Source: an uncultured Thermoguttaceae bacterium
GTDB lineage: Bacteria; Planctomycetota; Planctomycetia; Pirellulales; Thermoguttaceae
Direction: 5' to 3'
NCBI GenBank assembly: GCA_938084835.1
Contig: CALKER010000007.1
Location: 1-64,000 of the forward strand
Length of the DNA stretch: 64,000 bases
The notes under the pieces are model-generated. The model ran no database searches. It saw nothing but the letters and a program-made list of their open reading frames with translations, and was not told the DNA's origin. How positions within the stretch are numbered: position 1 is the first letter of the stretch; every line of letters starts with the position of its first letter. A program made the translations under genes and the position numbers. This document shows, in pieces, positions 29,201 to 37,733 of this stretch.

Positions 29201-32200
29201 CGGCCGGGCGCTTCGCGACGTGCTTGCCCGCCATGGAATAAGTCGTGAACAAAATCGGGCGATGGATAGGGAAAGTCCCACCGGTCCTTGGGCGATCGGT
29301 TCGCAGGAAAGTTCATCGGGTGACGGGCGACTCCGGAGCGATGAAGCCGCTGGCGTAAGGCCACAAAAAGCAAAAGCCAACGAAGAACCTTCGTCAACAG
29401 AGGGAAGGGACGAAGCACCCTCCGGGGCAGATCCTGGAGTTATTGCTGTCCGGGGGGCACGCGAGCACAACCTCCAGGACTTGTCGGTAGACATACCGCG
29501 AGAGCGGCTCACGGTACTGTGTGGTCCGAGCGGCTCGGGCAAAAGTTCGCTGGCCATCGATACGATTTACGCCGAGGGACGCCGTCGCTACCTTGAAAGT
29601 CTTAATAGTTATGCCCGGCAATTTCTCGGGATGACCAAACCGCCGCAGGTGGACCGAATCGACGGGTTAATGCCGGCCGTGGCGATTGAGCAACGAGGTT
29701 GGGGGACATCGCCACGGAGCACGGTGGGAACCCTCACGGAGATCTACGACTTTCTTCGGGTGCTGTTTGCCCGTCAGGGAACGGTATTCTGCCCCGGGTG
29801 TGCGGTGCCGGCTCGCCAAACCACACAAGATGAAATCGTCGCCCGACTGTGCGAAGCACCTGCGGACGCCTGGGCGTACATTTTGGCACCCCTTTCCCTG
29901 CAAGCCGGCCAAAAATCCCAATTCCTCCTGCGGCAAATTGAGGAGTTGGGTTATCAGCGGGTACGGATTGACGGGCGGACTTATGCGGCAAGCGAGGTCT
30001 CTTGGCTTGTTCGGGGGGAAGCCCATAGCGTGGAGGTGGTGATCGACCGACTACAGCCGGCGGCCGTCTCACGTGGGCGGCTGGGCGACAGTGTGGAAGC
30101 GGCTCTTCGCATTGGTCGCGGGTTGATGCGGGTGGCTTGGGTCAACGACCGTCTGCCTGAACACCGCTGGAACGTCCAAACCTTTAGCCAATCCCTCAGT
30201 TGCCCAAGTTGTCAACGTGGCTTCGAACCTCTGACGCCTCAGCATTTTTCTTTTAACTCGCCGGTTGGTTGGTGCCCCGCCTGTCAGGGTCATGGGGTGG
30301 TCGATGCTTCTGAAGCGGGGCAGAATCTGCTTTTCGATCCCGCCCTCACCGTGCGAGAAATTCTGGAGGAGACGCTCCGCCTGTCGGCCAATCCGCGGCT
30401 GCAGGCCATGCTGAGCACAATTTGTCATCGGCATGGGATCCCTTTGGATTTGCCGTGGGGCAAGCTTTCGCCCGCGGCTCGACGGATTCTGCTTTTTGGT
30501 TCAGGTCCGCGGACGAGCTATACCTTGGCACCCACAGCAGAAGAATTGAAGGTCGATGCAAAGGCCCGGCCTATAGAGTTTCAATTCCGGGGCCTGCTAG
30601 CCGCCCTAACCACCGGCGCTTCCGGGCCGGAAGATCTTTTCGCAGGTGAGGATCAAGGACCCGTGCGGCCACAGAAGATTATCTGTCCGGACTGCCGCGG
30701 GAGCCGGCTCCGAGACGTGCCGGCAGCCGTTCGCTGGCGGGATCGCACGATCTTTGAATTGTGCCAGTGGCCCCTTGAGGCCTTGCTGAGTTGGTTTGAA
30801 GAGTTTGAGCCACCCCCTGCCGCAAAGCCCATCCTCGAGGAACTGTTGCGGGAGATCCGCACCCGGCTGCGTTTTTTGGTGGAAGTGGGTCTGGAGTACC
30901 TGACGCTTTCGCGATCGGCACCGACGCTTTCTGGGGGTGAAATTCAACGGATCCGGCTGGCGGCTCAACTGGGAAGCGGCCTGTGCGGCGTACTGTATGT
31001 GCTAGATGAACCTACCGTGGGACTCCATCCCCGGGATGGAGCGCGACTGGTAGGAGCGCTTAAAAACCTCCGCGATCTGGGCAATACCCTCCTAGTGGTA
31101 GAACATGACCCACAAGTAGTGGAGAACGCAGATTACATCCTTGATTTCGGACCGGGGGCGGGGACTCAAGGGGGGCAAATCATGGCCCAGGGTACTCCCC
31201 AGGAGGTGAAAGCTTCTCCCACTTCGGTCACTGGTCCTTATCTTCGGGGAGATAAGACCATCCCCATCCCCAGTAACCGGCGGATGTCCCCGCTCTGGGA
31301 ACGCCTTCGCGGTCGCCACCTACGCGCTGCTTGCGCGCCGGCAAGCGGCAAGAGACCGGCCGCAACCAATCCCTCCGCGGGCCCTTTGGTGCCAGTTCCG
31401 GAAGTCCTTCTTCCCCCACCTCCCGGGGAAGGTTGGCTTATCGTCCGGGGAGCCCGCAGGCACAACCTCAAAGAAATCGATGTCCGCATTCCCCTGGGAA
31501 CATTGACGGTCATTACCGGGGTCAGTGGAAGCGGCAAAACCACCATGATCCAGGAGATTCTCTATCCGGGACTTGCGCACGCACTTCATCATGCGGAGTC
31601 ACTGAGCTTTGCGGATTGCGACGGCATCGAAGGCCTGGAGCTTGTTGACAAGGTCATTCGCGTAGATCAACGTCCAATTGGACAGTCGCCGCTTTCCGTG
31701 CCAGCTACGTACACTGGGGTTTTCGATCTGATTCGACAACTGTACGCAGAGCTTCCCGAGGCCAAGGCGCGGCATCTGTCCCCGCGGGCGTTCAGCTTCA
31801 ATCACCCCGACGGGGCTTGCTGGAGCTGCAACGGCTATGGGGCGAAGTATATTCGCATGCACTTCCTGCCGGATTTGGAGATCACCTGCGATGTCTGCGG
31901 GGGGAAACGGTACAACGAGCACGTACTGCAGGTGCGTTACCGGGGGTATTCGATTGCTGAGGTGCTGGAGCTTTCGGCGGGCGAAGCGCTCAGGATTTTC
32001 GGCCACATCGCGCCCATTCGACGGATTCTTCAGACTCTGTGCGAGGTGGGACTGGATTATCTGCCGCTGGGCCAACCGGCTCCCACGCTTTCCGGCGGTG
32101 AGGCCCAACGAGTGAAACTGGCGGCGGAGCTTGCCCGGCCATCCACCGGGCGAACCGTCTACATCCTCGACGAGCCGACCACCGGCCTTCATTTCGACGA

Positions 32201-33674
32201 TTTGGTCAAGCTGATCGAGGTCCTGCAACGCCTGGTTGATTTGGGCAACACGGTGATTGTCATCGAGCACAACCTGGAATTGGTTAAAGTGGCCGATTGG
32301 GTGATCGACCTGGGACCGGAAGGGGGCGAACGCGGCGGCTATTTGGTGGCCGAGGGAACTCCGGAAGACATCGTCCAGTTCGCCCGCTGGTACGCAGACC
32401 AAGCCGAACGGGCCACACGGAGCGCGCAAGCGCGAAAATCCGTGGCGGAAAAGCGGCCCAGCACGGCCTTCCCATTCCGTTGTTACACGGGGGAATACCT
32501 TGAGCCAGTTCTAGCGGCGGGAATTTATCAGGAGCGCCAGCGGTATCAACCTCCGCCAGCCGAGGAGCAATCGGCCGAGGCCGCTCTGGCCCAGTGGGCC
32601 CACGCCGAAAAGCCCCCTTGGGAACTTGACGGACGTTCATGGCATCTGGTTGGTCGGGTCGATCGCGCCGGTCAGCCGTGCGTGTGGGAAGGGCAACTTC
32701 TCGAACGCGTTGTCGACTTCTTAGAGGGCACGGGGAAACTTGCTGCCCCCATCTGGAACAAAAAGACGGTGGTGGAGATTTACGGCCCCGGGAATCCTCA
32801 CCGCTTCTTCTTCCAGGCGATCACTTGCGAGCGTTATGCCGTTCGCATGCTGTTCTATACGGCTCCGGAAGTTGTTAAGAACTGTGCGTTTGTGGCCCAG
32901 TTTACGGCGAAAGCCACGGAAAAAAGACGGGGGGCAGAGGGTCCGAAATTTCCTCAGGTTCTTGTCCACGCTCCGAAAGACAACTGGCAGTGTGTGGAAA
33001 TCTGCGCAGCCAAGCTTGCGGAAGTAGACATCCCGGGATTTTGGGAATTTGTAGGGGCCGCACTGGATGGCTACTATAAAGCGCTTGCAGCCTCGGTCAA
33101 AGTGCGAGACGCTGCGCAACCCATTGCAACTCCGGCATCCCGGAATAAGGGGACAAGACAAAGTTCACTTTCGCCCGCATCGACCCAGCAAAGACTTGCC
33201 CGATCGGCTGAGCACAAAGAAGTCCGACGCCTAAACCGAAAGTGGCATTTCTGCCGGAAGGGGTTTCCTCCGGGTAAAAGGCCTCTCTGGCCTCGGAAAT
33301 TACTTCGCGAGGTCGTGCAGATATTAAAATCGCGTGGACTTATGCCGCGGTGGAAGATCGCCCCTTACGTCGACTTTGGCCGAAAAAGTTACCGATCGTC
33401 CGGGCCGGTGGTGCGGTTGTCCACCAAAATTTCCCAGCATCTTTTGATGGAGGTTTTCCTTCCCCCACTCGGCGATGATGCCCACCGCGAGTTGTCTCCG
33501 GAAGAGAACATTCCCAGGTGGGAAATTCTCCCCGATCCATGCGGCGCCAGATTGAAGTTGGAGCTGCGTTCGGACGAGCCAACCGTCTTGGAGGCGGTTG
33601 CCGCGACGATTGACGCAGCCGTAGAGGCATGGCTTGCCGCACGGAGTTCTTCTCCCGTGCCGCGGGACAAGTAG
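26217..33674 (+). CDS. uvrA: Tandem double UvrA, excinuclease ABC subunit A
   Basis: UvrA finds DNA damage and loads UvrB in nucleotide excision repair. The usual protein has about 950 residues; this one has 2485 and holds two complete UvrA units. Unit 1 (about 1-1000) has Walker A at 33-41 and about 702-710, the zinc modules CPGCG, CPQCG and CPECA, then CEACAG with CPVCEG. Unit 2 (about 1075-2055) has Walker A near 1101 and 1766, with CPGCA, CPSCQ/CPACQ and CWSCNG/CDVCGG. UvrB-binding regions are visible in both. The ABC signatures are LSGGE except in the first domain, which reads LAGGE. Residues 1000-1075 are a hydrophilic linker. About 430 further residues follow unit 2 and look like two related domains (see findings). 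Double UvrA genes are known from planctomycetes. GAGGG lies 7 bases before the ATG. Confidence 0.93.
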   Translation: MPLAPLVIKGARENNLQNIDLVLPRNQLICFTGVSGSGKSSLAYDTLHAEGQRRYVQSLSTYARQFLDQMPKPDVDQITGLSPAICISQKTGASSPRSTVGTLTEIYDYLRLLYARVGTFYCPGCGQRIGSQTVEQVVAAIRAACIAGRFVFLSPVVKEKKGEFRGVLEQYLRRGFERARIDGYFYHLDSPPTLDRRVPHRIELVVGEYSHAALTPDRLRETVKTALQLSDGEVGVLIFAEGSGDLPEEAASGAAFRAAQPDWRSVDGNLPTGERTSSVKELWYSSRYVCPQCGESFSAPSPQLFSFNHPAGACPECAGLGVRPGGPERERFLNEGLSLKEGAIVPLGPLGLWDPALRESFARWVGELEVRHGLKPGTIIGTLWKDLPASVQQELLFGREPLTPQRLTALGGEGSIPGEPVTPAELPRVGLLGAAGIRGVEASRAEEEETSPVELPTQVPCWACGGERLNRIARSIRLRSKAGCWAEELGRNITQLCQLPVSELLEYLGQLEVDGPAQVIAEPILREVRKRLSFLEEVGVGYLSLDRPAPTLAGGEMQRIRLATQLGRRLSGVLYVLDEPSIGLHPRDNDRLLRTLRDLRDQGNTVVVVEHDEQTIRTADYVVDFGPGAGSRGGQVVAAGTLPAILNHPTSLTGQYLAGKRMIPLPASRRPPGKEWLIIRGACHNNLKNVDVAIPLGLFVCVTGVSGSGKSSLVNDILVQLLRRELFGAATVPGKFRAVEGLHYVRNLIAIDQSPIGRTPRSNPATYTKIFDDIRQLFAELPEAKLRGFKPGRFSFNVAGGRCEACAGNGAQKLDMDFMVDLWVSCPVCEGRRFNRETLAVCFKGHSIADVLDLDVNEALTLFENIPYIRRKLETLQAVGLGYLKLGQPSTTLSGGEAQRVKLSRELVKRNRRGTLYVLDEPTTGLHFADVELLVQLLRSLVEGGSTVLVVEHNLEVIKCADWVIDLGPEGGERGGSVIATGTPEDVAGVEESHTGRALRDVLARHGISREQNRAMDRESPTGPWAIGSQESSSGDGRLRSDEAAGVRPQKAKANEEPSSTEGRDEAPSGADPGVIAVRGAREHNLQDLSVDIPRERLTVLCGPSGSGKSSLAIDTIYAEGRRRYLESLNSYARQFLGMTKPPQVDRIDGLMPAVAIEQRGWGTSPRSTVGTLTEIYDFLRVLFARQGTVFCPGCAVPARQTTQDEIVARLCEAPADAWAYILAPLSLQAGQKSQFLLRQIEELGYQRVRIDGRTYAASEVSWLVRGEAHSVEVVIDRLQPAAVSRGRLGDSVEAALRIGRGLMRVAWVNDRLPEHRWNVQTFSQSLSCPSCQRGFEPLTPQHFSFNSPVGWCPACQGHGVVDASEAGQNLLFDPALTVREILEETLRLSANPRLQAMLSTICHRHGIPLDLPWGKLSPAARRILLFGSGPRTSYTLAPTAEELKVDAKARPIEFQFRGLLAALTTGASGPEDLFAGEDQGPVRPQKIICPDCRGSRLRDVPAAVRWRDRTIFELCQWPLEALLSWFEEFEPPPAAKPILEELLREIRTRLRFLVEVGLEYLTLSRSAPTLSGGEIQRIRLAAQLGSGLCGVLYVLDEPTVGLHPRDGARLVGALKNLRDLGNTLLVVEHDPQVVENADYILDFGPGAGTQGGQIMAQGTPQEVKASPTSVTGPYLRGDKTIPIPSNRRMSPLWERLRGRHLRAACAPASGKRPAATNPSAGPLVPVPEVLLPPPPGEGWLIVRGARRHNLKEIDVRIPLGTLTVITGVSGSGKTTMIQEILYPGLAHALHHAESLSFADCDGIEGLELVDKVIRVDQRPIGQSPLSVPATYTGVFDLIRQLYAELPEAKARHLSPRAFSFNHPDGACWSCNGYGAKYIRMHFLPDLEITCDVCGGKRYNEHVLQVRYRGYSIAEVLELSAGEALRIFGHIAPIRRILQTLCEVGLDYLPLGQPAPTLSGGEAQRVKLAAELARPSTGRTVYILDEPTTGLHFDDLVKLIEVLQRLVDLGNTVIVIEHNLELVKVADWVIDLGPEGGERGGYLVAEGTPEDIVQFARWYADQAERATRSAQARKSVAEKRPSTAFPFRCYTGEYLEPVLAAGIYQERQRYQPPPAEEQSAEAALAQWAHAEKPPWELDGRSWHLVGRVDRAGQPCVWEGQLLERVVDFLEGTGKLAAPIWNKKTVVEIYGPGNPHRFFFQAITCERYAVRMLFYTAPEVVKNCAFVAQFTAKATEKRRGAEGPKFPQVLVHAPKDNWQCVEICAAKLAEVDIPGFWEFVGAALDGYYKALAASVKVRDAAQPIATPASRNKGTRQSSLSPASTQQRLARSAEHKEVRRLNRKWHFCRKGFPPGKRPLWPRKLLREVVQILKSRGLMPRWKIAPYVDFGRKSYRSSGPVVRLSTKISQHLLMEVFLPPLGDDAHRELSPEENIPRWEILPDPCGARLKLELRSDEPTVLEAVAATIDAAVEAWLAARSSSPVPRDK

Positions 33675-33720
33675 GCTTATTGGGCAGCCAGCGGGAAGCG
33701 ACCTTACCGCCTAGATTTCG

Positions 33721-33972
33721 TCACTTCCCTTGTGGCTTGTCGGACATGGTGAACGAGTAGAGGCATACCACAGCCCCTGTAGACATGAGGCTCCAAGGCG
33801 TCCACGGGGCTGGGGTCATGGTCACCCGAGCGCTGCTTTCCATCGAGGCTTTTGCAGCCGGCGGAGTCCGCGATGGAGCCCGGGCGCGAAGAATGAATTT
33901 CTCCACGCACAGGCATTCCACACCAAGGAACAACACGTAAAGGCCGATGGCAAAGAAAAAGGCACGCGACAT
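33721..33972 (-). CDS. Small membrane protein of planctomycete type
   Basis: The ATG at 33972 is preceded by GAGGTGG 7 bases upstream, which favours it over longer frames reaching 34137 or 34228. The 83 residues start MSRAFFFAIGLYVLFLGVEC, one transmembrane helix, then a basic and proline-rich loop. WTPWSLMSTGAVVCLYSF follows as a second helix. This helix-loop-helix arrangement resembles small conserved proteins I associate with Planctomycetota; function unknown. Its stop lies 46 bases from the end of the convergent uvrA gene. Confidence 0.6.
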   Translation of the reverse strand: MSRAFFFAIGLYVLFLGVECLCVEKFILRARAPSRTPPAAKASMESSARVTMTPAPWTPWSLMSTGAVVCLYSFTMSDKPQGK

Positions 33973-35626
33973 TCTTGGCCACCTCGCTCCCACGAGCCGT
34001 CTTCCGTCGGCATGTGCGGGCGGAGCTTCGCCGCAGTCTTCCTTCTCGTATCCCTTCAGCTCCCACGCTCTCGCCGGGGGCATCCCTAAGTAACATCGGC
34101 AACCGAGCAGGGCTTCCACGATGTTCCCTTTCCCCAAATGTTGAGAATTTCTCCAAGGGATGTTTCGATTTTGCCGGAGGAACCAAAATCGCGGGGCGAA
34201 GCGGCGGCGTGGCCTTCACGAGATTCACCCCCTACAAGTTCCGACCGGGTGGGGGCTTTTCAGGGTGAGGTCTAATGGGTCGATGGACCGCCAGTTGAGT
34301 CCGCTAATTCTCACCGGGTGACCTTTTTGCAGCGATTTTTCCGGCTTTCGGCTGGGTCAAATCCAAATCTTGTCCTGGCATCCGCGAAAAGGCCACCGAG
34401 AAAAGTCACTGGACCAAATTTTTCGTTAGCTGCTTTCACAGCTTGCACCCAGCACCCGCTGGGAAGTTCGGAGATTTCTTCCCCTTGTCAGGAATCTGCA
34501 AGCGCGCGTCGCGGTTTGCCGAGTCCTGGAGAGTCACCGAAATTTTCCTAACTTGCTCGGGCTATCAATCATTTTCCCTTGCCGAAAAGTCACAAGGCTC
34601 CGACGGGTTGTGGGAATTTTGTCTATTTTTTTCTTTTGTCTTTTCCAAAAAGGGCAAGGTTTTCGCGTCGGAAAACTTGCCGCGTCCCGCTTCGATTTGG
34701 CCCGAAACGGCGGGCCTTTGAATTCTTGCAAATGTTCGGGGCCAACCGGCAAACCGCCAAGCACCCTCACAATCGTGCAACCAAACATACGGCAAGAGAC
34801 AGCCGGGCCGATACCCTTGCGGCTATTCTCGGCGAGCTGTTTGGGTCGGGCTAAGCCGCGGGGTTGTTCGTCACGGTTTTTCCAAGAAGGCCCGGTGGGC
34901 CGATCCACTCACAGAGCTATCCCGGCAACGGACAAACCGCCGAAACCCTGCCCCCAGCCGTCACAAAGTTGCAACAGGAAAAATTCTGTGGCAGAGGACT
35001 TCCGGATCCGGCCCCGTACCGGCCCCAGCGTGATCCTCATCACTGCGGAATAATCCGTGTGAGGATAAAGGGCTGAATAGTTAGGGAACAGCCTGCCGAT
35101 GTTCTGTAAATCTCGCAACTATCCTTCCGGCATGGAAAGTAGGTCGGCTGGGCGAACGTACCGTGCAGCGACTCGCCGGGTGCGCGTGCTTGCCCCAGCG
35201 GCAAATGCCGCGAGCGCTTCCACCGGACTGTGACCGAAGGAGATCAAAAGTGGTGCCGCGCCACACTTCTTAACGCGCTGGCAAGGTGTGTTATGACTTG
35301 GTTTGCCACAGCCTTTTAGATGCTCGAGCAAGAAAGCACGTATGGGCTCCGGCTGGTTGGGATTCCGCCTGTAAACTCCCCCTGCGATACTAGGAGTCGA
35401 ACAAAGTAAGGGCTATAATTGGATAAAGCGATGTGGTGGAGTCAGCGAGTCGCCCTATGATCAGTTTTCGGCGGTGTTTGCAAAAAGTGTCAGTCGTTGT
35501 CGAAGGCGTCATGCTCCGAATTTGGCTTGTCTTGTCCTTCCAAAAATTTGTATCCTGCCATTTAACATTCTCTGCCGACAGAATATCTGCCGCCAGAATA
35601 ATTGCCTTGGGTTGGGGGACGCCCCC
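33973..35626. other. 1.65-kb gene-poor stretch
   Basis: Frames such as 34553-35053 plus have no ribosome site or known motif. An imperfect hairpin lies at 35033-35066: ATCCTCA and CAC pair with GTG and TGAGGAT around a 13-base loop, without a T tract. A 70-codon minus-strand frame at 35331-35119 starting at TTG (VKKCGAAPLLISFGHSP inside) may be a small gene or remnant. TATAAT occurs at about 35412. Confidence 0.4.
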
Positions 35627-37204
35627 ATGCACTATACGATTTGTCACCATCCGAAGTTAACGGTGGACGACCTGCAACGAATTCTCAACGGAATCGATAC
35701 GGCGATTGCAGTTGTTGACAAACACAAGCGGATTGAGTGGGCAAACGCCCGGTTCCGACAGTGGTTTGAGCCACCCGAAGGCACCCTTGAGGGTGCCTTC
35801 TTCTATAAGGTACTTGGGGATCCACGGATCGAAGGGCCGGTATTCGCTCCCTTTCAGGAGGCTGCGGCTTGTGACACAGCTGTCCGAACCACTCTTCTCC
35901 TAGCCGATGGCCGTCGCGTGCAACTTCAGGTGGGGGTCCTGGACCGCGATGAGTGGTGTCCCACTCGCTACCTGGCAAGCCTGCAGGATGTCACGGCTGA
36001 GCTTTCGTTAAGCGAACGAATTGAACGAATTTACCGCGCTGGGGCGGAACTGACGGCAATCCGCCCCGACTATCTCGTCTCGATGACACCCGAGGAACGC
36101 CTTGCGTGGGTGGAGGCCTGTATAAGGGATCACCTTAAAGGGCTTTTTAATTTCGATGCGGTAGAGATTCGCCGCCTGGATCGCAGAACGGGGGAGCTTG
36201 TCCAGCTTTTGTCGATCGGCATGAGTAGGGAGGCCGAAGCCCGTTCCCTCCGTCCCAGCCTGGACCAAGCTGGGATCACCGGCTATGTGGCGGCTACCGG
36301 CAACACCTATATTTGCGAAGACACATTACTTGATCCCCGCTATTTACCAGGAGCCGACGGCGCCCGCAGTTCCCTCACTGTGCCCCTGGTTTTCGAAAAT
36401 GAGGTGATCGGCACGTTCAACGTGGAAAGCCGATGCCGGGCTGCTTTTTCCCAAGAGGACGCCCGATTTCTTCAGATCTACTGCCGGGAATTGGCCCGGG
36501 CCCTTGTGATGCTCGATCTTTTGGAAGCGCAGCGCTATCTTGCCGGCGCCTGCAAAGTTGAGGAAATCCACAATCGCATTGCCGATCCCGTGGACGAAAT
36601 CTATTCCGAGTTAATTCGTTTACAGCAGGCGTGTAAGTCCTCCACGCTGGAGGGACCGAGGGATCTAAAGGCAACTCTTGACCTCCTTGTCAAACACGCG
36701 GAGGCTTTGAAGAAAGCCGTGTGGGATATCGGCCAGGAACTACCCCCCGCCATGGCCGTACTCTCAACTCCTTTGGATCAGGAAGTCTCCGCACTGGCGG
36801 GCAAACATATCCTGGTGGTGGCCAAAGACCCCCAGGCCCGGATTCAGATGCGACAGATCTTACAACGGCTAGGGGCCGTCGTTAGCGCGGTCCGCACCGG
36901 CCAAGGAGGGTTGCTCATGTTGGATCATGAAACCTATGATCTCCTCATCGTCGAGCTTCATCTTCCTGATATGGAATCTAAAGAATTTATCCAGCAAGCC
37001 ATCGAAAGCAAAGGTTTCTCACCCCATCGTCTCTTGCTAATGAGCGAGTACGGTTATGATCCGCATCACAATCTTGTCGCGGCCCGGAATCTCGGCGTGC
37101 AGGGCGTATTCCTGAAGGAAAAGCTCTCCGATCAATTAATCTCCAATTGTTTGAACGTGCTTGCCCCACGGCGTGTCGGCCAAAGACCCATGTCCTCCTC
37201 GTGA
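35627..37204 (+). CDS. PAS-GAF protein with pseudoreceiver domain
   Basis: The ATG at 35627 gives 525 residues starting at the PAS domain; an in-frame start at 35474 adds a cysteine-rich stretch that does not look like protein. A PAS domain (about 10-120; NGIDTAIAVVDKHKRIEWAN) is followed by a GAF domain (about 150-305; SLTVPLVFENEVIGTFNVES), a helical segment, and a CheY-like domain (about 390-510; HILVVAKDPQARIQMRQIL). In that domain the phosphorylated aspartate is replaced by Glu443 (LLIVELHLPDM), and the acidic pair is reduced to AKD; the lysine in FLKEKL remains. No kinase or output domain is present. It probably senses a ligand and signals by protein contact, not by phosphotransfer. Cytoplasmic. 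Confidence 0.8.
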   Translation: MHYTICHHPKLTVDDLQRILNGIDTAIAVVDKHKRIEWANARFRQWFEPPEGTLEGAFFYKVLGDPRIEGPVFAPFQEAAACDTAVRTTLLLADGRRVQLQVGVLDRDEWCPTRYLASLQDVTAELSLSERIERIYRAGAELTAIRPDYLVSMTPEERLAWVEACIRDHLKGLFNFDAVEIRRLDRRTGELVQLLSIGMSREAEARSLRPSLDQAGITGYVAATGNTYICEDTLLDPRYLPGADGARSSLTVPLVFENEVIGTFNVESRCRAAFSQEDARFLQIYCRELARALVMLDLLEAQRYLAGACKVEEIHNRIADPVDEIYSELIRLQQACKSSTLEGPRDLKATLDLLVKHAEALKKAVWDIGQELPPAMAVLSTPLDQEVSALAGKHILVVAKDPQARIQMRQILQRLGAVVSAVRTGQGGLLMLDHETYDLLIVELHLPDMESKEFIQQAIESKGFSPHRLLLMSEYGYDPHHNLVAARNLGVQGVFLKEKLSDQLISNCLNVLAPRRVGQRPMSSS

Positions 37205-37733
37205 TGAGCCCGCCTCGTGCCTTAGTTCCCTTTCCCTTCTCGTAGCAGACCAAATTTTTTTCGCATTGCATTCGGGATCAAAAAGATCATGGCTGATTGG
37301 GTGAGGACGACATTTTGTCAGAAAATTTTTACCAACAGAGCCGAGCATATTCTTTCGAGCAGAAGCGAACAATCCCGCGGCAAAACGCGAAAATCAAAGT
37401 AAAGCTTAACACTTGGGTTGTTAATTTCCCCAAATATGGATATCAAGTTTCAAACCTGTCACGCGTCCATCCTCACAGCAACGTCCCTCCGGTATGGAGG
37501 TTACGGCCAGTTTGCAACGCAGGACGCTGGACAAAGGTCGCCACGGCGAAGGTGTTCTGGCGAGTAATTACTCGCATGGCCTTCAATAGCAATCGCCCGG
37601 TCGTGATCGGCAGAAGATGACCGAAAGATGGGACCGGAAGATATGACAAGCACCCTGTAATGTCGGAAAAAAGGGTCCGCTTTTTGGCGGGAGACTAAAG
37701 CAAAAGTTCGCACGCGAGGAAGGATCACTGGAG
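37205..37733. other. Spacer before the metallophosphoesterase gene
   Basis: About 530 bases, AT-rich in the first half, without a supported gene. The promoter of the next gene is expected here but I cannot place it. Confidence 0.35.

Noticed and set aside
33704-34228. 174-codon minus-strand frame
   Set aside because: It is out of phase with the small membrane protein, which has a proper ribosome site and helix pattern.
34553-35053. 166-codon plus-strand frame
   Set aside because: No ribosome site, no domain, unusual composition; overlapping frames on both strands are equally open.
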